Source: an uncultured Campylobacter sp.
Lineage (GTDB): Bacteria > Campylobacterota > Campylobacteria > Campylobacterales > Campylobacteraceae
Reading direction: 5' to 3'
DNA: 12,613 nucleotides
Assembly: GCF_938045405.1 (NCBI RefSeq)
Contig: NZ_CALIMW010000198.1
Location: forward strand, 1-12,613
Position numbers and translations under genes: made by a program. A model generated the notes under the pieces. It was not told the DNA's origin. It saw nothing but the letters and a program-made list of their open reading frames with translations, and ran no database searches. Below, piece by piece: positions 6,144 to 12,434 of the stretch (within the stretch, counting starts at the first letter, position 1; each line of letters opens with the position of its first letter).

Positions 6144-7454
6144 TTAGTCTAAATTCGACCCGCCTCGCGCCGCGACGAGCTCGCTTACGACCTGCTTGTC
6201 GCTGAAGGGGTGCTTCACGCCCTTGATCTCCTGGTAGGTCTCGTCGCCCTTGCCTAAAATAGCGATCATCTCGCCGTTTTTGGCAAGATCTAGCGCGTGC
6301 GCGATCGCCTCTTTGCGATCCGCGATCTTTAAAATTTTATCCTTTCGGCGCATACCGGCGCAAATCTGCTCGATGATTTCGCTCGGCTCTTCGCTGCGCG
6401 GATTATCGCTCGTGACGATGCAAATTTTGGCAAAGTGCTCGGCGATAGCGCCCATTTTCGGACGCTTGCCGTGGTCACGATCGCCTCCCGCGCCAAAAAC
6501 CGCGATGATCTCGCCGCTTGTGCGCAGTGCGTTTAGCACCTTTTCGATACCGTCTGGGGTATGGGCGAAATCGACGATCACAAGCGGGTTTTTATTTACG
6601 ATCTGCACGCGACCCTCGACGCCGCCGAAGTTTGCCAGGGCTTTTGCGATCTTTTCGTTCGGCAGCTTGGTCAGAATTTTAACCGCCGCAAACGCTGCGG
6701 TAAGGTTGTAGAGATTAAACTCGCCGATCAGATCGCTTTGCAGCTGCGCATTATCGCCGTTTGGAGTGCGCACGAGCGCGTCGATGCCGCCCTTTAGCCC
6801 GTATCCGCTCACGCCAAAGCTCGCGGGGTTTTTTATGCCGTAGGTAAGGGCGTTTGCGGGGTTAAATTTAATGTGTCCGTCGTCGGCGTTTATGAGCTTT
6901 GGCGCGTCGTCCGCAAAAAACGAGCTCTTGACTGCGGCGTATTCTTGCATGCTGCCGTGATAATCGAGATGATCTTGGCTCAAATTCGTAAAAATTTTAA
7001 GCGCAAAATTTAGCCCCTGGATGCGGTTCTGTGCGATTGCGTGCGAGCTGACCTCCATAACGAAGTACTCGCAGCCCTGCTTGCCGGCTTCGTAAAGATA
7101 GCTCATCGTCTTAAAAACTGAGCTCGTCGTAAGCCCCTTCTCGTCGATTCTGCGCTCGTTTATGAAGGCGCCGCGCGTGCCGCTTAAGCCGCAGCTAAAG
7201 CCCAGATCCAGCAGCGTCGAATAGATCGCCGCCGCGGTCGTGGTCTTGCCGTTCGTACCGGTGATGCCTACGATTTTGATGCGCGGATCGATCTTTAAAA
7301 GTTCCTTTGCTTGCGCGATAGAGATGATCTGCGCGCCTTTTTGCGCCGCTTCGGGTTCAAATTTAGCGTTCGCGTCAGTGTGCATAAAAAAGCAGCCCGC
7401 CTCGCACTCGGCGGAGTTATCGGTGATAAAGCTATTTTCGAGTCGTATTTTCAT
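6144..7454 (-). CDS. murE: UDP-MurNAc-tripeptide synthetase (meso-diaminopimelate ligase)
   Basis: A 436-residue Mur ligase that adds the third amino acid of the peptidoglycan stem in the cytoplasm. The ATP P-loop is GITGTNGKTTT (63-73). Catalytic or binding segments include the MEVSSHA box (133-139), NLSQDHLDYHG (157-167), the EYAAVKSSF lysine (K176) expected to be carbamylated, and GRVQIV. DNPRSEEP (350-357) carries the D-N-P-R signature that selects meso-DAP over lysine, and GKGDETYQ lies near the end. It is shorter than E. coli MurE (about 495) because the N-terminal UDP-binding domain is compact, as I recall for epsilonproteobacteria. ATG 7454 overlaps the upstream gene by 23 bases, indicating coupled translation. 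Confidence 0.96.
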   Translation of the reverse strand: MKIRLENSFITDNSAECEAGCFFMHTDANAKFEPEAAQKGAQIISIAQAKELLKIDPRIKIVGITGTNGKTTTAAAIYSTLLDLGFSCGLSGTRGAFINERRIDEKGLTTSSVFKTMSYLYEAGKQGCEYFVMEVSSHAIAQNRIQGLNFALKIFTNLSQDHLDYHGSMQEYAAVKSSFFADDAPKLINADDGHIKFNPANALTYGIKNPASFGVSGYGLKGGIDALVRTPNGDNAQLQSDLIGEFNLYNLTAAFAAVKILTKLPNEKIAKALANFGGVEGRVQIVNKNPLVIVDFAHTPDGIEKVLNALRTSGEIIAVFGAGGDRDHGKRPKMGAIAEHFAKICIVTSDNPRSEEPSEIIEQICAGMRRKDKILKIADRKEAIAHALDLAKNGEMIAILGKGDETYQEIKGVKHPFSDKQVVSELVAARGGSNLD

Positions 7455-7980
7455 GATTTTTGATTTTTTGCATCAGCGCTTCGAAGCGTTCATCGCCTGC
7501 ATACGCGGCGGCCGAGCTCTCGACGTAATTAAGCCCCATTTCGTAGTAGCCGTTTTCTATCAAATTTTCTAAAAATTCTATCATCTCGGTTTTGTCCGAA
7601 ATGGCGATTTTGGAGGAAAAAATGATCGATTCGAAGGCGTCTTTAAAGCCCTTTTGACCTACCGCTCGCATAAAATCGGCATAGGCGATAACGGCGATCT
7701 CGTCCTCGGCGCCGGGTTCGGAAGCCGCTTCATTCGCGATCTTTTCATTAATGGAGTTTAAAATTTTAAAAAGCTCCGCGGTGTGAGTTTTTGGGCTGAG
7801 GTTGTAAAAATCAAAGAGCATAAGCGCCTCTTCGCGGTCTGCCATCGCGGTCTGGCAAAGTTCAAGCAAAAATAGAATTTCCTCCTCGCCACTTTTTTCG
7901 TATGCGAGCGAAAAATATAGCTTCGCAAGTTCGAATTCTCCGCGCGAAAAGGCCTTTAGCCCCAGTTTTTTATAGTTCAA
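7432..7980 (-). CDS. Conserved hypothetical protein, TPR-like helical (Cj1640-type)
   Basis: A 182-residue, mostly helical protein of unknown function. The opening LGLKAFSRGEFELAKLYFSL has the small/large residue spacing of a tetratricopeptide-like repeat, so a protein-protein role is plausible but not shown. No signal peptide, membrane segment or catalytic motif is visible. The start is TTG at 7980, inside the end of the NifU gene (11-base overlap) and just after a GAAGAG purine tract; the next in-frame ATG would remove about 45 residues including the repeat. Its own end overlaps murE by 23 bases. The arrangement NifU-hypothetical-murE matches what I recall around Cj1640 of C. jejuni, so this is a lineage-conserved gene rather than an ORFan. 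Confidence 0.85.
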   Translation of the reverse strand: MNYKKLGLKAFSRGEFELAKLYFSLAYEKSGEEEILFLLELCQTAMADREEALMLFDFYNLSPKTHTAELFKILNSINEKIANEAASEPGAEDEIAVIAYADFMRAVGQKGFKDAFESIIFSSKIAISDKTEMIEFLENLIENGYYEMGLNYVESSAAAYAGDERFEALMQKIKNHENTTRK

Positions 7981-8236
7981 ACTCTTCGCCTTCGGGGATG
8001 TTTACGACGCTAAGCTCGGGGTGAATATCCATGCGAAGCTGGCGCTCGACGCCGTATTTTAGGGTCTGCGCACTTGCGGCGCAGCCGTGGCAATGCCCGG
8101 TAAGGCGGACATAGACGACGCCGTTTTTTATGCCTAAAAGCTTCATATCGCCGCCGTCGTTTTGCAGCATCGGTCGGATTAGCTCCAAGCTGCCTTGTAC
8201 CGGAGCTAGAAGCTCTTCATCGCTAAATGGTATCAT
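7970..8236 (-). CDS. NifU C-terminal domain (Fe-S scaffold/carrier) protein
   Basis: An 88-residue stand-alone NifU-like (Nfu-type) domain that holds or delivers iron-sulfur clusters in the cytoplasm. It has the family's order: an N-terminal helix and IRPMLQNDGGDMKLLGI (20-36), then the strand VVYVRLTGHCHGCAASAQTLK, with the cluster-binding C49-x-x-C52, and YGVE. The CxxC is intact. ATG 8236 follows AAGGA at good spacing and is the first start after a TATAAT promoter at 8264-8269, so it opens the NifU-hypothetical-murE-panD-ebfC operon. I recall its order partner as Cj1639. Two such domains bind one 4Fe-4S cluster by dimerising. The apo-target is not deducible here. Confidence 0.93.
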   Translation of the reverse strand: MIPFSDEELLAPVQGSLELIRPMLQNDGGDMKLLGIKNGVVYVRLTGHCHGCAASAQTLKYGVERQLRMDIHPELSVVNIPEGEEFEL

Positions 8237-8263
8237 TAAAATTCCTTGTTTTGGTTTTGGCGA

Positions 8264-8269
8264 ATTATA
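8264..8269 (-). promoter_or_regulatory. Sigma-70-type promoter (-10) for the NifU-murE-panD-ebfC operon
   Basis: On the minus strand TTGGATATAATTCG holds a perfect TATAAT, 27 bases before the NifU start codon and 15-16 before its AAGGA ribosome site. Upstream is a T-rich run (CCTTTTTTTATCGCTTTT), which fits the weak -35 and T-rich upstream region described for Campylobacter sigma-70 promoters. A short inverted repeat CGATAA/TTATCG (8278-8283 and 8292-8297) flanks the T-run and could be a regulator site, but it is only 6 bases. Confidence 0.75.
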
Positions 8270-8475
8270 TCCAAAAGCGATAAAAAAAGGCTTATCGGGG
8301 ATGAAATTTAATCTGGAATTTTGCGCTAGGAGCGTGGATTTTGCGCCGTAGGTTGTAAAGAATTTATGCAGCGCGGACGGCTGAGCTATGATTTTAAAAT
8401 TTTATCGATCCGGTAAGGATAAAGTTTGCGAATTATCTAGCTCACATATATTTGAATTTGACCTATTTGCGCCAT

Positions 8476-8544
8476 AAATTTGGGATGAAATTTTAGCCCG
8501 GTCGGGAGCTATATTTGGGATGAATTTTGCTTGAGCGGGAGAGG
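8476..8544. repeat. Imperfect tandem repeat, two units of about 35 bases
   Basis: Unit 1 (8476-8510) and unit 2 (8511-8544) share ATTTGGGATGA, an A/T-rich AATTTT block and CGGGAG at matching offsets, with one or two small indels; about three quarters of positions agree by eye. The core GGGATGAAATTT also occurs once at about 8298-8309. No coding or hairpin function is obvious. Confidence 0.6.
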
Positions 8545-8589
8545 AAATTTTAAGCAAACTTCCTAAATTTAATCAGGACAAGTACCGAT

Positions 8590-8618
8590 ACGATTAAATT
8601 TTATAAAAACAATTCTGC
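8590..8618 (+). repeat. Dispersed intergenic sequence, copy 2 (with 430-459)
   Basis: Second copy of the sequence at 430-459: ACGATTAAATTTTATAAAAA followed by CAATTCTGC. It lies 46 bases to the right of the tandem repeat at 8476-8544. The similarity stops at both ends, so this is a short element rather than part of a duplicated gene. Confidence 0.4.
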
Positions 8619-8743
8619 TTTCAATCGCAAATTTCGCGACTACAAAAGCCTGGGCGGCGAATATTATTTAAAGCTCGTAGATGAAATTTACGCTATGTTT
8701 TATATCGATCACGGCTGTGAAATTTCAGCGCGGGTGCGTGCAA

Positions 8744-9304
8744 TCACGGCAAAATTTCTATCGGCGTGCCGATTTTCACGTGCTCGAAAAGCTCGTCCAT
8801 ATCGTCATTGACGAGCGCTATGCAGCCCTCCGTCCAGTCGCCGAACGCCGCGATACTCTGCCCTAGGTAGCTGAATTTATTCGGTAGCCCGTGGATTTTG
8901 ATATCGCTGCCTGCGCTCTTGCCGAGGGATTTTGCGTGCGCTACGTCGGCTTTGTTCGGATAGGAGATGCCTAAATTTAGATGATACGCCGAGTTTGGAT
9001 TTTTGCCGTTTATGGTGTAGTTGCCCTCCGGGGTTTTGCCGTCGCCTTGAACTTCTTTATGTCCTTCTGGCTCGCGTCCGAGAGCGATTTTGTAGCTTTT
9101 CGCGACGCCTTTTGAGGTTAAAATTTCAAGAATTCGTTTGGATTTATAGACGCGGATTTTAGAGATTTGCTCGCCGCCCAATGCCTGCTTTAGCGAAATT
9201 TCAGAATTGATCGTTTCGATATTTTTGTAGCTAAGATAATTGTCCAATGCCCACGCTAGGCCCGCAGCGACGATAATAAGCGGGAGTAAAGCTTTAAATT
9301 TCAT
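8744..9304 (-). CDS. L,D-transpeptidase (YkuD domain) family envelope protein
   Basis: A 186-residue protein with an uncleaved-looking N-terminal membrane anchor (about residues 5-20, hydrophobic ALLPLIIVAAGLAWAL) and a periplasmic YkuD domain. Domain markers are QGDGKTPEGNY (86-96), IKIHGLPN with the active-site His138, and DWTEGCIALVNDDMDEL with the nucleophilic Cys161. The family either crosslinks peptidoglycan (3-3 bonds, lipoprotein attachment) or trims tetrapeptide stems; C. jejuni Pgp2, an L,D-carboxypeptidase, is a larger member. Which activity this one has cannot be read from the sequence. It starts 30 bases after rplQ, just past a strong hairpin. ATG 9304 has no recognisable ribosome site (TTTCTTCT precedes it), which is unusual in this window. 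Read-through or an unseen promoter would be needed. Confidence 0.88.
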   Translation of the reverse strand: MKFKALLPLIIVAAGLAWALDNYLSYKNIETINSEISLKQALGGEQISKIRVYKSKRILEILTSKGVAKSYKIALGREPEGHKEVQGDGKTPEGNYTINGKNPNSAYHLNLGISYPNKADVAHAKSLGKSAGSDIKIHGLPNKFSYLGQSIAAFGDWTEGCIALVNDDMDELFEHVKIGTPIEILP

Positions 9305-9309
9305 AGAAG

Positions 9310-9335
9310 AAATTTCGGGAGTGATCCCGAAATTT
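9310..9335 (-). terminator. Strong hairpin at the end of the rpoA-rplQ operon
   Basis: A perfect 11-base inverted repeat, AAATTTCGGGA and TCCCGAAATTT, has a 4-base loop (GTGA on the plus strand). It begins at the last base of the rplQ stop codon and is followed in the minus direction by the pyrimidine run CTTCT and then the ATG of the YkuD gene. Position and stem quality suit an intrinsic terminator or attenuator, though the T-tract is broken by C. Its 3' arm is only five bases from the next start codon, so it could also limit translation. Confidence 0.65.
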
Positions 9336-9691
9336 TATTTGCTGATTAGCTCGATATAAGCCATCTCTGCGGCGTCGCCCTTGCGAAGGCGGGTTTTGAT
9401 GATGCGAGTGTAGCCGCCGTTTACGCCTGCGTATTTTGGAGCGATCTCGGTGACTAGCTTATTTGTCGCAGCCTTATCTTGAAGCGCCGCGAAAACAAAT
9501 CTATGCGCCTCGCTGTCGCCCTTGCGCGCGCGAGTGATCAGCTTCTCGGCATAGCTTCTTAGCTCTTTTGCCTTAGGAAGCGTGGTTTCGATCTTGCCGC
9601 TAGTAACTAAAGCGATGGTTAAATTTTTAAGCAGGGCGGCACGGTGAGACGAAGTACGCCCTAGCTTCCTATATCCGTGATTATGTCTCAT
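9335..9691 (-). CDS. rplQ: 50S ribosomal protein L17
   Basis: A 118-residue L17, a large-subunit protein near the exit-tunnel region. The signature N-terminus RHNHGYRKLGRTSSHRAALL (2-21) and the conserved IETTLPKAKELR are plain, as is the C-terminal GGYTRIIKTRLRKGDAAEMA. Length equals that of typical short bacterial L17. ATG 9691 follows the rpoA stop directly with no spacer (TAA-ATG), and the AAGGA ribosome site lies inside the end of rpoA, so the two are translationally coupled. It is the last gene of the ribosomal operon before the hairpin at 9310-9335. Confidence 0.97.
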   Translation of the reverse strand: MRHNHGYRKLGRTSSHRAALLKNLTIALVTSGKIETTLPKAKELRSYAEKLITRARKGDSEAHRFVFAALQDKAATNKLVTEIAPKYAGVNGGYTRIIKTRLRKGDAAEMAYIELISK

Positions 9692-10717
9692 TTATTGTCC
9701 TTCATTCTTTTGTCTTTGGGCCTTCAGCTCGTCAAGCTTGCGTTTTAGCTGCTCTTTTTTATCGCCGAGCTCTTGGTTGCCGATAGGATAACCGATCTCC
9801 TCCATTACGGCCTTGATCTCCTCAAGCGATTTTTTACCTAAATTTTTAAGGTCTTTAAGCTCGCTCTCCTCCATAATCGCTAGCTCGCCGATAAATCTAA
9901 TATCCGCGCGATCCAGGCAGTTGAAGCTTCGCGCGCTTAAGCTTAGATTGCTAACGCTCTCAAAAAGCTTTGCAAACTCGGAATTTGCAGGGATAGCTCT
10001 ACCGAAAGTATCGGCAGCGCTGATATTTACGATACCTTTGAAAACCGCCAGCTGCTGATACATCGCCTCAAGCGCGTTTTTAAACGCATCTATCGCGCTG
10101 ATCTGACCGTCGGTAGTAATCGTAAAGACCACCTTCTCGTAGTCGGGATTATCCTCTACAAATACGTTTTCGATATCGTAAACGGCCTTGGTTACCGGGG
10201 TAAAAAATGCATCCAGCGCGATAAAATCAGCGTCTAAATTTTCTCTGATCTCTTCGCTTGGGACGTAGCCGATACCCTTTTCGATGATGAGCGTAAATTT
10301 AAGATCGGCATCCTCGTTTATCGTAGCCAGATAGGCGCTTGGATTTACGATCTCTACGGCGTCGTTATTTAGGTCGCTGCCGTAAATTTCTTTAGGTCCT
10401 TTAAAGCTGTATTCTACGACCTCGCGTAGGGAATCGCCCTTGATTTTAAACCTTAAGCCCTTTAAATTTATGATAAAAGCCGCCATATCCTCGAGCATGC
10501 CGCGCATGCTGTCGAATTCGTGGCTTACGCCTTCTATTTTAACCGCAGTCGGCGCAAAACCGACCGTGCTCGTATAAAGTAACCTTCGTAAAGGATGAGC
10601 TAGAGTGACGGCATATCCCGTTTCAAAGGGATATGCTATGATTTTAGCAACATTTTCGCTGACATTCTCAACCTTTATTTCAGTTGGCATATGAGCTGAT
10701 GTTGTGATTTTTCTCAT
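9692..10717 (-). CDS. rpoA: DNA-directed RNA polymerase subunit alpha
   Basis: A 341-residue alpha subunit, which dimerises to start RNA polymerase assembly and contacts promoters and activators. The N-terminal domain has YAVTLAHPLRRLLYTSTVGF (the conserved dimer helix) and the epsilonproteobacterial HEFDSMRGMLEDMAAF loop. The C-terminal domain (about 250-325) has LSARSFNCLDRADI, keeping the Arg and Asn that bind UP-element DNA (R265 and N268 in E. coli), and NLGKKSLEEI. A basic tail extends past the usual end (KEQLKRKLDELKAQ), as in Campylobacter. I keep ATG 10717, preceded by AGGTG, because MRKITTSAHMPTEI matches the recalled Campylobacter N-terminus; an internal ATG at 10690 is less likely. 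It lies 11 bases after rpsD. Confidence 0.98.
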   Translation of the reverse strand: MRKITTSAHMPTEIKVENVSENVAKIIAYPFETGYAVTLAHPLRRLLYTSTVGFAPTAVKIEGVSHEFDSMRGMLEDMAAFIINLKGLRFKIKGDSLREVVEYSFKGPKEIYGSDLNNDAVEIVNPSAYLATINEDADLKFTLIIEKGIGYVPSEEIRENLDADFIALDAFFTPVTKAVYDIENVFVEDNPDYEKVVFTITTDGQISAIDAFKNALEAMYQQLAVFKGIVNISAADTFGRAIPANSEFAKLFESVSNLSLSARSFNCLDRADIRFIGELAIMEESELKDLKNLGKKSLEEIKAVMEEIGYPIGNQELGDKKEQLKRKLDELKAQRQKNEGQ

Positions 10718-10728
10718 ATTAGCACCTA

Positions 10729-11355
10729 CTATTTCGAGTAAAGCTCTACGATAAATCTTTCCTCTACAGGAATAACAACTTCTTCTCTCTCCGGAACTCT
10801 AGAAAAAATTCCGTATCTTTTCTCTTTTTCTACATCTACCCACGCTACGATGCCGGTCTGTGCAGTAAGATCCAGCGCTCTTGAAATTTGCGGGTTATTT
10901 TTGCTCTTCTCGATCACTTCGATCTTTTGTCCTGCGCGAACGCTGTATGAAGGGATATCGACGCGCTTGCCGTCTACCAAGATATGTCCGTGCGTAACGA
11001 GCTGGCGCGCAAATCGTCTAGTCGTAGCAAAGCCCATGCGGTAAACGACGTTATCTAGCCTCTGCTCTAAAAGCTGAACCAAAATCGCTCCGGTGTTGCC
11101 CTCTCTGCGAGCCGCTTCGGCAAATAGTCTGCGGAACTGTTTCTCGCTTACGCCGTACATAAATTTAGCCTTTTGTTTCTCGCGAAGCTGTGAGCCGTAT
11201 TCGCTTAGTTTAGCGCGTCTTTGTCCGTGCTGACCCGGAGCGTAAGGGCGTTTTAAAAGCGCGCTCTTGCCCGCAAGCCTTCTCTCGCCTTTCATAAATA
11301 GATCGACGCCGAGCCTTCTTTCTAATTTTTCAACCGGTCCTGTATATCTAGCCAT
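10729..11355 (-). CDS. rpsD: 30S ribosomal protein S4
   Basis: A 208-residue primary 16S rRNA-binding protein that starts small-subunit assembly. The N-terminus ARYTGPVEKLERRLGVDL has no cysteines, so this is the zinc-free (C-minus) form. YAPGQHGQRRAKLSEYG is the conserved helical region, and the S4 RNA-binding domain runs over RLDNVVYRMGFATTRRFARQ and HILVDGKRVDIPSY. In E. coli S4 also represses its operon by binding the leader; no corresponding leader pseudoknot can be claimed here. It lies between rpsK (18-base gap) and rpoA (11-base gap), the standard alpha-operon order. Confidence 0.98.
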   Translation of the reverse strand: MARYTGPVEKLERRLGVDLFMKGERRLAGKSALLKRPYAPGQHGQRRAKLSEYGSQLREKQKAKFMYGVSEKQFRRLFAEAARREGNTGAILVQLLEQRLDNVVYRMGFATTRRFARQLVTHGHILVDGKRVDIPSYSVRAGQKIEVIEKSKNNPQISRALDLTAQTGIVAWVDVEKEKRYGIFSRVPEREEVVIPVEERFIVELYSK

Positions 11356-11373
11356 AAATTTCTCCTTTTATAA

Positions 11374-11766
11374 TTACACGCGACGTCGTTTAGGCGGTCT
11401 GCAACCGTTGTGCGCAAGAGGAGTGATATCTTTGAAATATGTAACTTTAATCCCTTCTACGCTACCTACGCTTTTAACGGCAGTCTCGCGTCCGCTTCCC
11501 GGACCCTGAACTTTGACGCCTACCTCTTTGATGCCGTGCTCTTTGGCTTTGTTTAGCGCGTCCTCGACGGCTTGCTGCGCCGCATAAGGGGTGGATTTTT
11601 TGCTGCCTTTAAAATTTAAAGCGCCCGCACTGCTCCACGCGATCGCGTTGCCCATCTCGTCCGTTACGGTAATCATAGTGTTGTTAAACGTAGCGGAGAT
11701 GTAAACTATGCCTTTGGCGATATTTTTTCTGACGGTTTTTTTCTTAACTACTTTTTTTTGTGCCAT
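11374..11766 (-). CDS. rpsK: 30S ribosomal protein S11
   Basis: A 130-residue S11, which forms part of the platform near the 3' end of 16S rRNA and contacts mRNA in the exit region. The basic N-terminus KKVVKKKTVRKNI is followed by YISATFNNTMITVTDEMGNA, WSSAGALNFKGSKKSTPYAA and VKVQGPGSGRETAVKS. The tail DITPLAHNGCRPPKRRRV is the universal S11 end, so the gene is complete. An AAGGATTGAG ribosome site precedes ATG 11766, and rpsM lies 10 bases upstream. Confidence 0.98.
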   Translation of the reverse strand: MAQKKVVKKKTVRKNIAKGIVYISATFNNTMITVTDEMGNAIAWSSAGALNFKGSKKSTPYAAQQAVEDALNKAKEHGIKEVGVKVQGPGSGRETAVKSVGSVEGIKVTYFKDITPLAHNGCRPPKRRRV

Positions 11767-11776
11767 ATCTCAATCC

Positions 11777-12145
11777 TTATTTAGCTGCCGCGCCGACGGT
11801 TTTACGTTTGCCTTTTCTGGTTCTGGCGTTCGTTTTTGTTTTTTGACCGCGAACAGGAAGGCCCTTTCTGTGTCTTAAGCCGCGATAGCCGCCCAAGTCC
11901 ATAAGCGCTTTTATATCCATAGCCACTTGTTTGCGAAGATCGCCTTCGACCATATAGTGCTCTTGGATCTCTTTTCTGATAGCGGCGGCTTCATCTTCGC
12001 TCAGATCGGCGACTCTTTTATCGTAAGAAATTCCTGCCGCATCGAGAATTTTTCTCGACGTAAATAAACCTATACCGTAGATATAAGTTAGTCCGTATTC
12101 AATCCTTTTTTTCTTTGGTAGATCTACACCTGCGATACGAGCCAT
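11777..12145 (-). CDS. rpsM: 30S ribosomal protein S13
   Basis: A 122-residue S13 in the small-subunit head, making bridges to the large subunit and touching the P-site tRNA with its basic tail. The N-terminal ARIAGVDLPKKKRIEYGLTY and GIGLFTSRKIL form the helix-two-turn-helix domain. The H2TH/Gly-rich RGLRHRKGLPVRGQKTKTNA and the basic end RTRKGKRKTVGA follow. The start ATG 12145 has its AAGGATAAG site inside the end of rpmJ; three bases separate the two genes. Confidence 0.98.
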   Translation of the reverse strand: MARIAGVDLPKKKRIEYGLTYIYGIGLFTSRKILDAAGISYDKRVADLSEDEAAAIRKEIQEHYMVEGDLRKQVAMDIKALMDLGGYRGLRHRKGLPVRGQKTKTNARTRKGKRKTVGAAAK

Positions 12146-12148
12146 AAC

Positions 12149-12262
12149 TTATCCTTGTCTTTGTTTATGTTTTGGATTTTCACAAATAACGTGAACAACA
12201 CCTTTGCGCTTGACAATTTTACATTTGTCGCACATTTTCTTAACGGATGGACGAACTTTCAT
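12149..12262 (-). CDS. rpmJ: 50S ribosomal protein L36
   Basis: A 37-residue protein, too short for routine ORF listing but unmistakable: it begins MKVRPSVKKMCDKCKIVKRK and ends NPKHKQRQG. The zinc-binding set C11, C14, C27 and H32 is complete, so this is the zinc-containing form. ATG 12262 follows AGGAG with a suitable spacer, and the stop is three bases before rpsM. L36 stabilises 23S rRNA late in large-subunit assembly. The next gene upstream, infA, is 172 bases away, so this may be the first gene of a separate transcript. Confidence 0.96.
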   Translation of the reverse strand: MKVRPSVKKMCDKCKIVKRKGVVHVICENPKHKQRQG

Positions 12263-12434
12263 TCCACTCTCCTAAAATTTTCTCCACTTTAAATGCAAAC
12301 TGCACCTAGGTTTAATGAAATTTCAAAAGCGAAAGTATCAAACCAACTGTTTTCAAAATAGTGGGGATTTTGAAAACACTTCTTCCTACAGTTTAGTCGC
12401 AAAATCGCGAGTATATCTAAATTTAACTTTATCC
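12263..12434 (-). other. 172-base infA-rpmJ spacer
   Basis: An unusually long gap in an otherwise compact ribosomal cluster. It contains the 12-base-stem hairpin at 12348-12378 and AT-rich stretches (for instance TTAGATATACTC near the infA end, and TTTGATACTTTC after the hairpin) that could hold a promoter for rpmJ-rplQ, but neither has a convincing -35 partner. No small gene is visible. Confidence 0.5.
12348..12378 (-). promoter_or_regulatory. Long AT-rich hairpin between infA and rpmJ
   Basis: A perfect 12-base inverted repeat: TGTTTTCAAAAT and ATTTTGAAAACA around a 7-base loop (AGTGGGG on the plus strand). No T-run follows in the transcribed (minus) direction, so it is a poor intrinsic terminator. 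It could be a leader structure, a processing site or a binding site for a dimeric regulator. Confidence 0.5.

Larger units (their letters stand above)
8237..8743. other. 507-base intergenic region with repeats
   Basis: The region lies between the NifU gene and the YkuD-family gene, both minus strand. It contains the NifU operon promoter at its left end, an imperfect tandem repeat at 8476-8544, and the second copy of the 29-30 base sequence seen at 430-459. A plus-strand frame open from 8554 runs into the YkuD gene and encodes a peptide with a helical look (GGEYYLKLVDEIYAMFYIDH), but it has no start codon with a ribosome site. No intact gene is seen. Confidence 0.6.

Noticed and set aside
6250..6711. 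153-codon plus-strand frame inside murE
   Set aside because: Antisense shadow of murE; composition is typical of reversed GC-rich codons and no family is recognisable.
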